The notes: generated from the letters alone by a model not told the origin. A DNA stretch of 64,000 nucleotides from Pedobacter glucosidilyticus DSM 23534 (GCF_000425145.1 NZ_AULF01000018.1:1-64000), one strand, 5' to 3'. Shown: positions 52,687-62,102, counted from the first letter of the stretch. Numbers and translations are program-made.

Positions 52687-54791
52687 TATTGCAACTCGAT
52701 TAAAATTTTAGTTCCTTTTATGATAGGTGTTCCTACTGCTAAAGACTGCGTAACTACTTCTCCACTTCCTTTAACTATTGGCTTTAAGCCAGAATTTCCT
52801 AAAACAAATAATGCATCTCTTAAACCCATACCCACTACATCTGGCACAACGCCACGATTCATTTTCACTTCTTTATAAGTAATACCATTATTAGTATCAA
52901 TATCATTTTCTGAAGCCGAAGCGAAATAAGGTTTAATACCAAAAGCGCTGTACACCTTCTGTGCAGATTTTTTATGCCCTTCTTTTACTTTTGGTAATCT
53001 TGTATTACCAACCAATTTAGGTGCTTTAATATCAGAGTACATCTGGATATCGCCAGCATAAACCATATCAGCAACTTCTCTAAAAACTGGTCCTGCAACA
53101 TCTGCAGCATAGTAAGAACCTTTGGTTGGGTTTTGAACAACAACAATCATAGAATACTTAGGCTTTTCTGCCGGGAAATACCCACAAAAAGATGCTTGAT
53201 ATTGCCTTTTACCCTTATAACCTTTAGACCCATCTGCCACCTGTGCCGTTCCGGTTTTACCGGCAATCTTATAAAGTGGGTTGTTTAAAGCTTTTCCGGT
53301 ACCATCAATCACTACGCCTTCTAACATGAGTTTAAGTTTCTCTAAAGTGGCATCAGAACATATTTTATTATTGATAACCCTAGGTTTAAATTGCTCAACA
53401 GTAGAACCTAATCTTCTAATTTCTTGCACAAACATTGGGCTTATCATTTTACCGTTATTAGCTACTGCATTATAAAGTGCTAATATTTCTACTGGAGTCA
53501 TTTTAAGCTCGTAACCATAAGCCATCTGCGGTAAGGTTAAACCACTCCATGATTTACTTTCTGGTGTCTTAATTAATGGCTTACCTTCTCCAGGAATTTG
53601 TAAACCCATTTTCTCTCCAAGTTTTAAATCATGAAGCTTACTGGTAAACTCTTCAGGCTCATCTTTATAGTGGTTATAAATTTGCTTTACAATAGCTACG
53701 TTAGATGAAACTTCAAAAGCTTGTTTCATAGTAATTACACCATAACCACCTTCATGAGAATCTTTAATCGTATGACGATAAATTTTGTATTTTCCTCCCT
53801 CTGTATCTACACGGTCGTTTAAATCAAACTTGCCGTCTTCCATAGCAATCATGTACGAGGCTAATTTGAAAGTTGAACCAGGCTCGGCACTTTGCGCAAT
53901 GGCATAATTAAACTTCTCTTTATACTCTAGCTCCTCACCGTCTCTGGTATAATTTGCTATAGCTTTAATTTTGCCGGTTTCTACCTCCATCACCACTACA
54001 CAACCAAAATCTGCTTCGCTTTTTATCAACTGTTTTTTTAGAGCACTTTGTGCAAGATCTTGCATATTGATATCAATGGTAGATATAATATCTGCGCCAT
54101 CTTTAGGAGCAATTTCAGCATCCTCATTAATTGGCATCCAAACGCCACCTGCAATTCTTTGGACTAGTCTTTTCCCAGTTTCTCCATTGATATAATCGCC
54201 ATACGCACCTTCTAAACCTACGGCTGCACCTGCATTTGCATTATAGTAGCCTATGGTTCTGGCAGCTAAATCTCTGAAAGGGAAAATTCTTTTGTTTTGC
54301 TGTACAGCAATCATCCCGCCTTTATACCTACCCAAATTAAATATTGGAAACTTCTTCAAAGCTTTTAAATCCTGATAGCTTACATTTCTTTTAATCAAAA
54401 AATAACGTTCACCTTCTTCTCTGGCATCACGCAAAAGACGAGCATATTTAAAACCTGGTTTATCCTTAAAATGTGCCGCAAGGCGATAAGCCAAAGAATC
54501 TACTTTCTCATAAAAAATCTTATCCTCTTTTATGCCGCCAGCCAGTAAATCCATCCTTATTTCATATTCAGGAACCGATGTTGCCAATAAACTACCATCC
54601 GCAGAATAAATATTACCCCTAGCCGCCTCAACCTCTACATACTTAGTACTTAAACTATCAGCCATAGCCCTATACTTATCGCCTTGTACCACTTGCACAT
54701 GAACCATTTTAGCGATTACAGCAAATGCAAACAAGACAATAACCCCGAAAGCTGCATAAACACGCAGAAGAATGTTAGTTCTTATATTCAT
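52686..54791 (-). CDS. ftsI: Septal transpeptidase FtsI/PBP3 with C-terminal PASTA domain
   Basis: The 701-residue class B penicillin-binding protein has one N-terminal membrane helix (10-30) and a dimerisation/pedestal region. The transpeptidase domain holds the SxxK site S306-K309 (EPGSTFK), SSN at 362-364 and KTGT at 512-515. The last 60 residues form a PASTA domain (VVPDVVGMGLRDALFVLGNS). It cross-links septal peptidoglycan with FtsW. The gene starts inside the end of ftsL (17-base overlap). Confidence 0.96.
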   Translation of the reverse strand: MNIRTNILLRVYAAFGVIVLFAFAVIAKMVHVQVVQGDKYRAMADSLSTKYVEVEAARGNIYSADGSLLATSVPEYEIRMDLLAGGIKEDKIFYEKVDSLAYRLAAHFKDKPGFKYARLLRDAREEGERYFLIKRNVSYQDLKALKKFPIFNLGRYKGGMIAVQQNKRIFPFRDLAARTIGYYNANAGAAVGLEGAYGDYINGETGKRLVQRIAGGVWMPINEDAEIAPKDGADIISTIDINMQDLAQSALKKQLIKSEADFGCVVVMEVETGKIKAIANYTRDGEELEYKEKFNYAIAQSAEPGSTFKLASYMIAMEDGKFDLNDRVDTEGGKYKIYRHTIKDSHEGGYGVITMKQAFEVSSNVAIVKQIYNHYKDEPEEFTSKLHDLKLGEKMGLQIPGEGKPLIKTPESKSWSGLTLPQMAYGYELKMTPVEILALYNAVANNGKMISPMFVQEIRRLGSTVEQFKPRVINNKICSDATLEKLKLMLEGVVIDGTGKALNNPLYKIAGKTGTAQVADGSKGYKGKRQYQASFCGYFPAEKPKYSMIVVVQNPTKGSYYAADVAGPVFREVADMVYAGDIQMYSDIKAPKLVGNTRLPKVKEGHKKSAQKVYSAFGIKPYFASASENDIDTNNGITYKEVKMNRGVVPDVVGMGLRDALFVLGNSGLKPIVKGSGEVVTQSLAVGTPIIKGTKILIELQ

Positions 54792-55188
54792 CAGGACTAA
54801 TTTTTATTTTTATGGGTGGCTCTAAAGAAACTTTAAGACCCAAAACTGAATCTACCCTACTTGCCACCTCTGTTTGTTTACTTTTAAACATGAGGTCAGC
54901 TTTAAGCGTCTTAAAATCCCAACTTAACTCTTTCACTTCTTTACCAACCTTATCTATTTTTCTAATATTATTTTCCGCAGTATGCCTATTTCCGATATAA
55001 ATCATCCCTAGAAAAGCCAAAAACACAATAAACGGAAGAGCTTCTGTAGCACCTTCTTTAGAAACTACACCTTTTGTAAAAAGAGAGCTTATAAAGCTTG
55101 GAGTAACCTCTTTTGGCTCCTCTTTCTGTTTTGAAAGAATTTCTTCCTCTACAGGTTCTACTTTAGTTTCTCTAATTTTATTGATCAT
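54775..55188 (-). CDS. ftsL: FtsL-like cell division protein
   Basis: This 137-residue bitopic protein has an acidic/basic cytosolic N-terminus (1-50), one membrane helix (about 51-66, ALPFIVFLAFLGMIYIG) and a periplasmic coiled-coil-like region (NIRKIDKVGKEVKELSWDFKTL). Size, topology and position between rsmH and ftsI identify it as FtsL, although sequence conservation is low, as usual. It recruits FtsW/FtsI to the divisome. Confidence 0.85.
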   Translation of the reverse strand: MINKIRETKVEPVEEEILSKQKEEPKEVTPSFISSLFTKGVVSKEGATEALPFIVFLAFLGMIYIGNRHTAENNIRKIDKVGKEVKELSWDFKTLKADLMFKSKQTEVASRVDSVLGLKVSLEPPIKIKISPDEYKN

Positions 55189-56090
55189 TGTTTTATTGCA
55201 ATTCTTAATCTTGCACTTCTTGCTCTATTATTTAATTTGATTTCCTCATCACTTGCTGTAACCGACTTTTTTGTTAAAACCTTAAAAGGCTTGATTTCAT
55301 TACCAAAAAAATCCTTTTCAACCTCGCCACTAAACTTACCTTTAGCCATAAAATTCTTTACCAACCTATCTTCTAAAGAATGGTAAGACATTACTACCAG
55401 CCTTCCTCCCGGCTTTAAAACTTCTGCTGTTTGCTCTAAAAAATCTTTAAGGGCTTCCATTTCTTGGTTAACCTCGATTCTTAGCGCCTGAAAAACCTGA
55501 GCTAGATATTTATTCTCCTTTCCTCTTGGAATTAATTTTTCAATCACACTTTTCAACTGTGCGATAGTTTCGATAGGATGATTCAATCTGGATGTAACAA
55601 TAGTTTTAGCTAAAGATTTTGCATTTTGTATCTCACCATAAATCCCAAAGATTTTATGCAAATCCTCCTCTTCATAAGTATTTACAACTTCTTTGGCGGT
55701 TAAACCGGATGATTGATCCATACGCATATCCAAATCACCATCAAAACGGATGGAGAACCCACGCTCAGGAACATCAAATTGATGAGAAGAAACACCTAAA
55801 TCAGCCAAAATTCCGTTAACAGGAATTAAATCGTGTGCTCTTAAATTATTTTTTAGAAATCTAAAGTTCTGGTCAACAAAAACAAATCTTTCGTCATCAA
55901 TGATATTCTGCTTCGCATCTTCATCCTGATCAAAAGCTACCAAAACCCCACCATCACCTAAATGCTTCATAATTTCCCTTGAATGGCCACCACCACCAAA
56001 AGTTACATCCACATAAACACCTTCATGCTCAATAGCTAAACCATCAATACATTCTCTCAACATTACCGGAACATGATAAACGTTATCCAT
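55185..56090 (-). CDS. rsmH: 16S rRNA (cytosine-1402-N4)-methyltransferase RsmH
   Basis: The 301-residue protein begins VYHVPVMLRECIDGLAIEHE and has the SAM site YVDVTFGGGGHSREIMKHLG, GILADLGVSSHQFDVPERGFS and the terminal MSYHSLEDRLVKNFM, all typical of RsmH (MraW). It methylates C1402 in the ribosomal P site. It overlaps mraZ at its start by 8 bases and ftsL at its end by 4 bases. Confidence 0.97.
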   Translation of the reverse strand: MDNVYHVPVMLRECIDGLAIEHEGVYVDVTFGGGGHSREIMKHLGDGGVLVAFDQDEDAKQNIIDDERFVFVDQNFRFLKNNLRAHDLIPVNGILADLGVSSHQFDVPERGFSIRFDGDLDMRMDQSSGLTAKEVVNTYEEEDLHKIFGIYGEIQNAKSLAKTIVTSRLNHPIETIAQLKSVIEKLIPRGKENKYLAQVFQALRIEVNQEMEALKDFLEQTAEVLKPGGRLVVMSYHSLEDRLVKNFMAKGKFSGEVEKDFFGNEIKPFKVLTKKSVTASDEEIKLNNRARSARLRIAIKQ

Positions 56091-56544
56091 CTATCCTCCT
56101 TCCTTTACCCATAACCTCTTCGGCAAGGCTTGAGAAATTTTCTGGCTCATCATCCAATTGCGCATCGTAAGCATCTTTAGCCCAAACTTCTATTTTATTA
56201 AACTGACAAGACAAAACCACCTCAGCACCTATATCAGCATATTCTAATAAAGATTTTGGAAGCAGAACTCGCCCAGAAGCATCCAAAGAAAGCTCGGTAG
56301 CCCCCCTAGTGAAATAGCGAATAAATTTTCTGTTCTTTTCTTCGTACTGATTTAACTGCGCTAACTCAGCAGTTACCTTATCCCACTCGGCCTTTGAATA
56401 AATAACCAAATGTTTTTCAAAACCACGATTTATCACCAAGCCCTCCGCATCTGCCGCAGGCAATTGCTTCTTCAAACCAGAAGGCACCATCAGGCGTCCT
56501 TTGGCATCAAGCTTACAATCAAATTCTCCAATCAGATGAGACAT
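56083..56544 (-). CDS. mraZ: Transcriptional regulator MraZ
   Basis: The 153-residue protein has two SpoVT-AbrB/MraZ repeats: GEFDCKLDAKGRLMVPSGLKK (6-26) and ATELSLDASGRVLLPKSLLEY (about 77-97), each with the DxxGR motif. MraZ forms a ring and binds repeated boxes upstream of its own gene, controlling the dcw cluster. Matching repeats are present at 56590-56613. It is the first gene of the cluster. Confidence 0.97.
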   Translation of the reverse strand: MSHLIGEFDCKLDAKGRLMVPSGLKKQLPAADAEGLVINRGFEKHLVIYSKAEWDKVTAELAQLNQYEEKNRKFIRYFTRGATELSLDASGRVLLPKSLLEYADIGAEVVLSCQFNKIEVWAKDAYDAQLDDEPENFSSLAEEVMGKGRRIDG

Positions 56545-56589
56545 GCTAAGTGTATATAGTTTTTCTTAATGTAAAAATAAACATAAGTT

Positions 56590-56613
56590 CCACTTCTTAC
56601 CACTTTTTACCAC
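56590..56613 (-). promoter_or_regulatory. MraZ-box-like array upstream of mraZ
   Basis: On the minus strand three GTGG words are spaced at exactly 10 bases (GTGGTAAAAA, GTGGTAAGAA, GTGGA), about 46-70 bases before the mraZ ATG. Known MraZ operators are direct TGGGN repeats separated by five bases, i.e. the same 10-base period. This is the probable autoregulatory operator. Confidence 0.7.
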
Positions 56614-56764
56614 AAAAAGTTTTCAACACCTTAGAAAAGGCTTATAAAATGATTTTTCAAGCATTTTACAGTCTTATTTATCTTATAAAGCCTCAGTAAA
56701 GCATTAACTTCTTACCTAAAAACATACTGATTATCAGTTATTTAAATAACCATAAAATTATCAG

Positions 56765-56811
56765 GTGGGAGATTTTTCCAATTTTTATCTAAAAAGTAGG
56801 ATAAAGTGGGA
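56765..56811 (+). promoter_or_regulatory. Second, opposite-strand MraZ-box-like motifs
   Basis: GTGGGA at 56765-56770, and GTAGGATAAAGTGGGA at 56796-56811, lie on the plus strand. The last two G-rich words keep the 10-base MraZ period. They lie 88 bases ahead of the CAP-domain gene and in opposite orientation to the array at 56590-56613. Confidence 0.5.
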
Positions 56812-56898
56812 GAGCTTTACAAATGAAACCTAAATTAAAGCCGAGTTTTGAACGAAATAAATGATATAAGTTAAACGTTATCAGGAAAAATTCCCTGT

Positions 56899-57393
56899 AT
56901 GTTATCTCAAATTTTTAAAATAGCATTCATCATTCCAGTTGTTTTATCTTGTAGCTTTTCAAAAAACACACTTCCAGCTAAAGCAAATACAAGCATCACC
57001 AAGCCTGCTGATATAGAAAGTTTAGAACAAGAATTACATCAACTGGTGAACAGAGAAAGAAAAAAAGCCGGATTAGCACCTTTAGTTTACGATGAACAAG
57101 TTCAATTAGTTGCCAGAGCACATAGCCTAGATATGGCTAAAAGAGATTTCTTCTCTCATATAAATCCTGATAAAGAAAACCCTTTTGACAGGATGAAAAA
57201 AGCGGGTATTGTATTTAGGGCGGCAGCAGAAAATATCGCTTATGCATCAACCATTAAAGAAATTCATGAAGGCTTAATGAACTCGCCTAAACACAAAGCC
57301 AATATCTTAAACCCTAAATTAGGAAGAATGGGTGTTGGCATTGTAGCCTCCAAATATGGCTTAATGACTACACAATTATTCAAAAATCCATAG
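56899..57393 (+). CDS. CAP-domain (SCP/PR1-like) lipoprotein
   Basis: A lipoprotein signal with Cys 18 (IPVVLSC) precedes a CAP domain: LHQLVNRERKKAGLAPLVYD, LVARAHSLDMAKRDFFSHIN, AAENIAY and MNSPKHKANILNPKLGRMGVG. These carry the conserved His and Glu positions of bacterial CAP proteins such as YkwD. The function in bacteria is unsettled; an extracytoplasmic role, perhaps at the cell wall, is often proposed. It stands divergent from the dcw cluster and 61 bases ahead of the patatin gene. Confidence 0.92.
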   Translation: MLSQIFKIAFIIPVVLSCSFSKNTLPAKANTSITKPADIESLEQELHQLVNRERKKAGLAPLVYDEQVQLVARAHSLDMAKRDFFSHINPDKENPFDRMKKAGIVFRAAAENIAYASTIKEIHEGLMNSPKHKANILNPKLGRMGVGIVASKYGLMTTQLFKNP

Positions 57394-57454
57394 CAACACA
57401 ATTGATTATTAATTGTTGTTTATTACATTTAGCCTATTAGCTTAAATTGAATTT

Positions 57455-58474
57455 ATGAAAGTAATTTTATCTATTGATGGTGGAGGCATTAAAGGCATTA
57501 TACCGGGAATGATTTTAGTGAGCCTAGAAGAAAGATTAAAAAAAAAGACCCATAACCCTGAAGCATCTATAGTAGAATATTTTGATTTCTTTGCAGGCAC
57601 CAGTACCGGCGGAATATTAACCGGCTTATTGCTTTGCCCTTCTGAAGCAGACCCAACAAAACCTAAATTTAGCGCCAAAGAAGCTTTAGATCTTTATATC
57701 AAACATGGCGCAGAGATTTTCCAAAACAAAGGCTTTAAAAAAATATTAGCACAAATTGGCTGGGTAACCGAAAAATATAATAATATAGCTTGGGAGAAAA
57801 TTTTAAAAGATTACTTTGGTAATGTTAAGCTAAGTCAGCTGATAAAACCTTGTATCATTACAGCTTATAATATAGAACTTAGAAAAGCACATTTTTTCAG
57901 GCAAAAAACAGCTATAGAAAGAGGTGATAGCAGAGATTTTTATTTAAGAGATGTTTGTAGAGCTACATCAGCAGCTCCAACCTTTTTTAGCGTTGCCGAA
58001 ATTTATTCATTAGCAGGCGTAAGATATCCATTATTGGATGGTGGTGTTTTTGCAACCAACCCAACCATGAGTGCCTTTGTTGAAATACAAAAAACACCTG
58101 AGAAAGAGATTCCAAAAAACATCCATATTTTATCTTTAGGAACTGGGGTTTCTAAAAAATCTTATGATAGCGATGAGCTAAGTCAGACAAAAGCTCTATT
58201 TGTAGTGCCAGCATTATTAGATATGATGATGAGCGGTGCTAGCGAAACCAGCCATTTTTATATGATGCAGATTTTTTCTTTTTTAGGTATCTCCAATCAA
58301 TACATCAGGCTAGAGCCTAAAGACTTGCAAAGTGTTGATGAAAGAATGGATGCCGCCACACCTAAAAACATTAAAAAGCTAATGGCTTTGGGCGACAGAT
58401 TAATTAGCGAGCGAAATTTATTGTTAGACCGTATTGCAGATACTTTAATAAAACTTAAAGAAGAAGCTAATTAA
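57455..58474 (+). CDS. Patatin-like phospholipase
   Basis: The 339-residue cytosolic protein begins ILSIDGGGIKGIIPGMIL with the oxyanion motif GGGIKG (9-14). The nucleophile elbow GTSTGG follows with Ser50, and the catalytic Asp is at about 195 in LLDGGVFATNP: the Ser-Asp dyad of patatins. It should hydrolyse acyl chains from membrane lipids. The overall form resembles CapV-type phospholipases, but no cyclic-nucleotide synthase or other CBASS gene is nearby, so a metabolic role is the default reading. Confidence 0.93.
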   Translation: MKVILSIDGGGIKGIIPGMILVSLEERLKKKTHNPEASIVEYFDFFAGTSTGGILTGLLLCPSEADPTKPKFSAKEALDLYIKHGAEIFQNKGFKKILAQIGWVTEKYNNIAWEKILKDYFGNVKLSQLIKPCIITAYNIELRKAHFFRQKTAIERGDSRDFYLRDVCRATSAAPTFFSVAEIYSLAGVRYPLLDGGVFATNPTMSAFVEIQKTPEKEIPKNIHILSLGTGVSKKSYDSDELSQTKALFVVPALLDMMMSGASETSHFYMMQIFSFLGISNQYIRLEPKDLQSVDERMDAATPKNIKKLMALGDRLISERNLLLDRIADTLIKLKEEAN

Positions 58475-58855
58475 AGCCATTTCATATAAATTTCGTCTTT
58501 AAAATAGATATTTTTTTATTAGATGTCTAGTCGAATTTCAACCCTATCTATGAGTTTTGTCTAGCAGTATTTTTATGATTTTTTGCTAAAAAATTATCGA
58601 ATAACATATTATTTTTATAGCTTTAGCATTGTAAATGTTTTTAACAATTTACCATCACCAACTTCTTCAACCAAATCTAGGTTTATATACAGCAAGGTTA
58701 TAGCAACCTTACAGCAACTTTATAGCAACCTTATAGCAAGTTTTAAATATAAGTAGACTATAGCTTAAGTATAAGATAATTATACTTCTTTATAAAATCA
58801 AGGTGCTTTTAATAAACCAGACAGTATTTAAAACTCGGTTATAACAAACTAAAAG
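58475..58855. other. Gene-free stretch between two convergent genes
   Basis: About 380 AT-rich bases between the patatin and pseudouridine synthase genes. It holds the 11-bp array at 58687-58741. No ORF or clear terminator was seen. Confidence 0.5.
58687..58741 (+). repeat. 11-bp tandem repeat, 5 units (consensus TTATAGCAACC)
   Basis: Consecutive 11-mers are ATACAGCAAGG, TTATAGCAACC, TTACAGCAACT, TTATAGCAACC and TTATAGCAAGT. The period and consensus match the array at 4071-4114. It lies in a convergent intergenic region. Confidence 0.85.
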
Positions 58856-59572
58856 TTATTTATTAAAACTTTCAAACTTATCCCAAAAACCATCTTTGGG
58901 TAAAGGAGCAAAAATATCTACGGGTTCATTTTTTACCGGATGTATAAATTGCAACCTTCTGGCATGTAAACAAATGCTCTTTTTACGACTGCCACGTGGG
59001 TAGCCATATTTGTTATCGCCTACAATGGGGCTACCTAGCGTAGCTAATTGCACCCTTATTTGATGAGGCCTGCCAGTAATAGGATCCACTTCAATTAAAT
59101 AGTAACCATCCAGAAAACCTAATACCTTAAAGTTCAATTCGGCTCTTTGGCTACCTTTAACTTCGTGGTCATAAGCTGTAGTAATATTTTTTTTAGGATT
59201 TTTTACTAGCCAATGAACCAAAGTACCTTCCATTTTACTAGGTTTTTGCCTAACCACAGCCCAATAAGTTTTATGCATTTGCCGCTCCTTAAACATTTTA
59301 TTGATACGATCTAATGCTTTAGAAGTCTTTGCGAACAGTATGACTCCACTTACCGGCCTATCTAAACGATGCACAACGCCTAAAAAAGCCCCATTAGGTT
59401 TCTGATATTTTTCGGCAATATATTTCTTTACCATATCATCTAAAGACAAATCTCCGGTATCATCAACCTGAACAATCCATCCAGCTTTTTTATAAATAGC
59501 AATAAGATGATTATCCTCGTAAAGAACATCCTTATCTGTAACTGTATAATTTAAATCCGGGTATTCAGACAT
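58856..59572 (-). CDS. RluA family RNA pseudouridine synthase
   Basis: The 238-residue protein has the catalytic block GVVHRLDRPVSGVILFAKTS (Asp71) and later PITGRPHQIRVQLATLGSP and GDNKYGYP, typical of the RluA/RluC/RluD group. It has no N-terminal S4 domain, so it resembles single-domain members such as RluA or TruC that act on tRNA or 23S rRNA. The exact target uridine cannot be told. It is transcribed alone; the short repeats upstream of its start separate it from panB. Confidence 0.93.
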   Translation of the reverse strand: MSEYPDLNYTVTDKDVLYEDNHLIAIYKKAGWIVQVDDTGDLSLDDMVKKYIAEKYQKPNGAFLGVVHRLDRPVSGVILFAKTSKALDRINKMFKERQMHKTYWAVVRQKPSKMEGTLVHWLVKNPKKNITTAYDHEVKGSQRAELNFKVLGFLDGYYLIEVDPITGRPHQIRVQLATLGSPIVGDNKYGYPRGSRKKSICLHARRLQFIHPVKNEPVDIFAPLPKDGFWDKFESFNK

Positions 59573-59599
59573 TTTGTTTTAGATATGTTTTAGATATGA

Positions 59600-59677
59600 G
59601 TATTGAGATATGCGTATAGAGACCAGGCTAATTTCATAAATATAAGACGTGAGATTTAATATATGCGTATGGAGACC
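59600..59677. repeat. Imperfect 17-bp direct repeat upstream of the pseudouridine synthase gene
   Basis: ATATGCGTATAGAGACC (59608-59624) recurs as ATATGCGTATGGAGACC (59661-59677), 16 of 17 identical. GTATTGAG at 59600-59607 is the same word found three times near murG. No function is evident. Confidence 0.6.
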
Positions 59678-59720
59678 TTGGCAATTCCATTTAATATCTC
59701 TAACTTGTATGTCTTTCTTT

Positions 59721-59822
<102 letters not shown>

Positions 59823-59823
59823 A

Positions 59824-60639
59824 TTAATACTGTTCTTTATCGTTAGGGAAATCTCCACTTTTAACATCAGACACGTAGGACTTTACAGCGCCATTAATCT
59901 CTGTAAATAAATCCAAATATTGTCTTAAAAATCTAGGGGTAAAACCTTTGGTTAAACCAATCATATCATTAATAACAAGAACCTGTCCATCGCAGCTACC
60001 ACCTGCACCAATACCAATAGTAGGAATCAACACACTTTCTGTTACCTCTTTAGCTAATGCAGCAGGTATTTTTTCTAAAACCACAGAAAAACAACCAGCA
60101 TTTTGTAAGGCCAGGATATCTTCTTTAAGTTTTTGTGCTTCGGCTTCTTCTTTTGCTCTTACAGTATAAGTACCAAATTTGTAAATAGATTGAGGCGTTA
60201 AACCTAAATGCCCCATTACAGGTATGCCGGCAGCTATAATTCTCTGGATTGATTCTACAATTTCTGTCCCGCCTTCTAATTTTACAGCATGCGCACCAGA
60301 TTCTTTCATAATCCGGATAGCTGAGTTTAAAGCTTCTTTTGAGTTACCTTGGTAAGAACCAAAAGGTAAATCAACTACTACTAAAGCTCTTTTAGTTGCT
60401 CTTATAACCGATGCAGCATGATAAATCATTTGGTCTAAAGTAATAGGCAAAGTAGTTTCATGTCCGGCCATCACCATAGAAGCAGAGTCTCCAACTAAAA
60501 TAACGTCTACCCCACCCTCATCCACAACTCTTGCCATAGAGAAATCATAAGAAGTAAGCATCGCTATCTTCTCACCTCTATTTTTCATTTCTTGTAAAAT
60601 ATGAGTTGTTATCCTTTTAATTTCTTTATGTACAGACAT
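59824..60639 (-). CDS. panB: 3-methyl-2-oxobutanoate hydroxymethyltransferase PanB
   Basis: This 271-residue TIM barrel begins with a segment leading to [20 protein letters not shown], then [20 protein letters not shown] with metal-binding Asp51, [29 protein letters not shown] and [20 protein letters not shown], all diagnostic. It makes ketopantoate from alpha-ketoisovalerate and methylene-tetrahydrofolate, the first step to pantothenate and CoA. No other pan gene is adjacent. Confidence 0.98.
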   Translation of the reverse strand: MSVHKEIKRITTHILQEMKNRGEKIAMLTSYDFSMARVVDEGGVDVILVGDSASMVMAGHETTLPITLDQMIYHAASVIRATKRALVVVDLPFGSYQGNSKEALNSAIRIMKESGAHAVKLEGGTEIVESIQRIIAAGIPVMGHLGLTPQSIYKFGTYTVRAKEEAEAQKLKEDILALQNAGCFSVVLEKIPAALAKEVTESVLIPTIGIGAGGSCDGQVLVINDMIGLTKGFTPRFLRQYLDLFTEINGAVKSYVSDVKSGDFPNDKEQY

Positions 60640-60773
60640 TTTTTAAAATTATATAATGTTAATTTCACGAAGCTAACGGGCATCAAAGTTAGAAAAAGGA
60701 AAATGGAATGTTTAATATTTAGTTATGAATATTTGATTAACTGATTTTTGATAATAATTATTTAAGCAATTGC

Positions 60774-60804
60774 TTTGTCTATTATGCTATTTTTATTACT
60801 TTTG
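60774..60804 (+). promoter_or_regulatory. Promoter of carA
   Basis: TTTG (60774-60777) and TACTTTTG (60797-60804) are separated by 19 bases, a complete consensus match. Transcription should begin near 60810, leaving a leader of about 108 bases before the carA ATG. No attenuator hairpin was evident in the leader. Confidence 0.7.
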
Positions 60805-60917
60805 CACCCCGAGATGAAAAATAAGCAAGCTCTTATTTATTACACTAACATCAAGGAATTTATTCCATCCCATAGCTTTTTTCAATTAAATTTTCATTTA
60901 GAGTTTATCAATCACAA

Positions 60918-62021
60918 ATGAACGCATACTACACAAAATTACCCGCTGTACTTCTTCTAGCTGATGGAACCATTTTTCATGGTAAAGCTGCCGGAAAAAT
61001 TGGTACTACAACAGGCGAAATCTGTTTCAATACTGGGATGACTGGTTACCAAGAGATTTTTACAGACCCTTCTTATTTTGGACAAATTATGGTAACCACC
61101 AATGCACATATTGGTAATTATGGTATACATGCCGATGAGATTGAATCTGGAAGCATTAAAATTGCTGGTTTGGTGTGCAAAAACTTCAACATCAATTACA
61201 GCAGAAAAGAAGCAGAAAAATCTATTCAAGATTATTTTCAAGATGAACATATTGTAGGTATTTCTGATATTGATACCCGTGAATTGGTAAGACATATTAG
61301 AGATAAAGGTGCTATGAATGCCATTATCTCTTCAGAAATATTAGATATTGATGAGCTTAAAGCTAAACTTGCCGAAGTTCCTTCTATGGATGGTTTAGAG
61401 CTTTCATCGCAAGTAAGTACAAAAGAGCCTTATTTTATTGGTGATGAAAATGCCCCAGTAAAAGTTGCTGTTTTAGATTTAGGCGTTAAGAAAAATATCT
61501 TAAGAAATTTTGCTGAAAGAGGTGTTTATGCTAAGGTTTTCCCAGCTAAAACTTCTTACGATGAAATGAAAAAATGGAACCCTGATGGTTACTTCATTAG
61601 TAATGGCCCCGGAGACCCTGCTGCAATGCCTTATGCCATAGAAACGGTTAAAGAAATTCTTAAAGAAGACAAGCCTTTGTTTGGTATTTGCCTTGGTCAC
61701 CAATTATTAGCACAAGCTAATGGTATTGGCACCATGAAAATGTTTAACGGCCACCGTGGTTTAAACCATCCTGTAAAGAACATCATTAAAGACCATTGCG
61801 AGGTTACTTCACAAAACCACGGTTTTGGTGTAATTGCAGAAGAAGTTAGAAAATCTGATAAAGTGGAAATTACTCACTTAAACTTAAACGACCAATCTAT
61901 TGAAGGTATAAGAGTTAAAGGTAAAAAAGCGTTTTCTGTACAATACCATCCAGAGTCTTCACCAGGTCCGCATGATTCAAGATATTTATTTGATGATTTT
62001 GTGGAAATGATGAAAGGATAA
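60918..62021 (+). CDS. carA: Carbamoyl-phosphate synthase small subunit
   Basis: The N-terminal CPSase domain starts AVLLLADGTIFHGKAAG and has TGMTGYQEIFTDPSYFGQ and GISDIDTRELVRHIRDKGAMN. The class I glutaminase domain carries the Cys258 nucleophile in FGICLGHQLLAQANG and the His344/Glu346 pair in QYHPES. At 367 residues the length is normal. It releases ammonia from glutamine and channels it to CarB for pyrimidine and arginine synthesis. carB is not adjacent; the next gene runs the other way. Confidence 0.98.
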   Translation: MNAYYTKLPAVLLLADGTIFHGKAAGKIGTTTGEICFNTGMTGYQEIFTDPSYFGQIMVTTNAHIGNYGIHADEIESGSIKIAGLVCKNFNINYSRKEAEKSIQDYFQDEHIVGISDIDTRELVRHIRDKGAMNAIISSEILDIDELKAKLAEVPSMDGLELSSQVSTKEPYFIGDENAPVKVAVLDLGVKKNILRNFAERGVYAKVFPAKTSYDEMKKWNPDGYFISNGPGDPAAMPYAIETVKEILKEDKPLFGICLGHQLLAQANGIGTMKMFNGHRGLNHPVKNIIKDHCEVTSQNHGFGVIAEEVRKSDKVEITHLNLNDQSIEGIRVKGKKAFSVQYHPESSPGPHDSRYLFDDFVEMMKG

Positions 62022-62023
62022 AA

Positions 62024-62092
62024 AAGAAGCCTCACCCTAAATCCCTCTCTTCCAAAGGAATCCCTATGGGACAAAAGAGAGGGATTTTTTAT
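62024..62092. terminator. Terminator-like copy of a dispersed GC-richer repeat after carA
   Basis: AAATCCCTCTCTT pairs with AAGAGAGGGATTT (about 62038-62088), with an inner TCCC/GGGA stem, and TTTTTTATTTT follows. The preceding GCCTCACCCTAAATCCCTCTC is the same type of sequence as the CTCTCCTTCAGAGAGG copy at the 5' end of murD. It is both a probable carA terminator and a repeat-family member. Confidence 0.75.
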
Positions 62093-62102
62093 TTTAATAG
62101 TA

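Larger units (their letters stand above)
56545..56898. other. Divergent control region between mraZ and the CAP-domain gene
   Basis: About 350 bases without an ORF. Besides the two MraZ-like arrays it is AT-rich, and no clear TTTG-N19-TAnnTTTG promoter was found in either direction. Confidence 0.5.

Noticed and set aside
57455-58474. CBASS-type phospholipase effector
   Set aside because: The patatin protein resembles CapV, but no cyclic-nucleotide synthase or accessory CBASS gene lies on either side.
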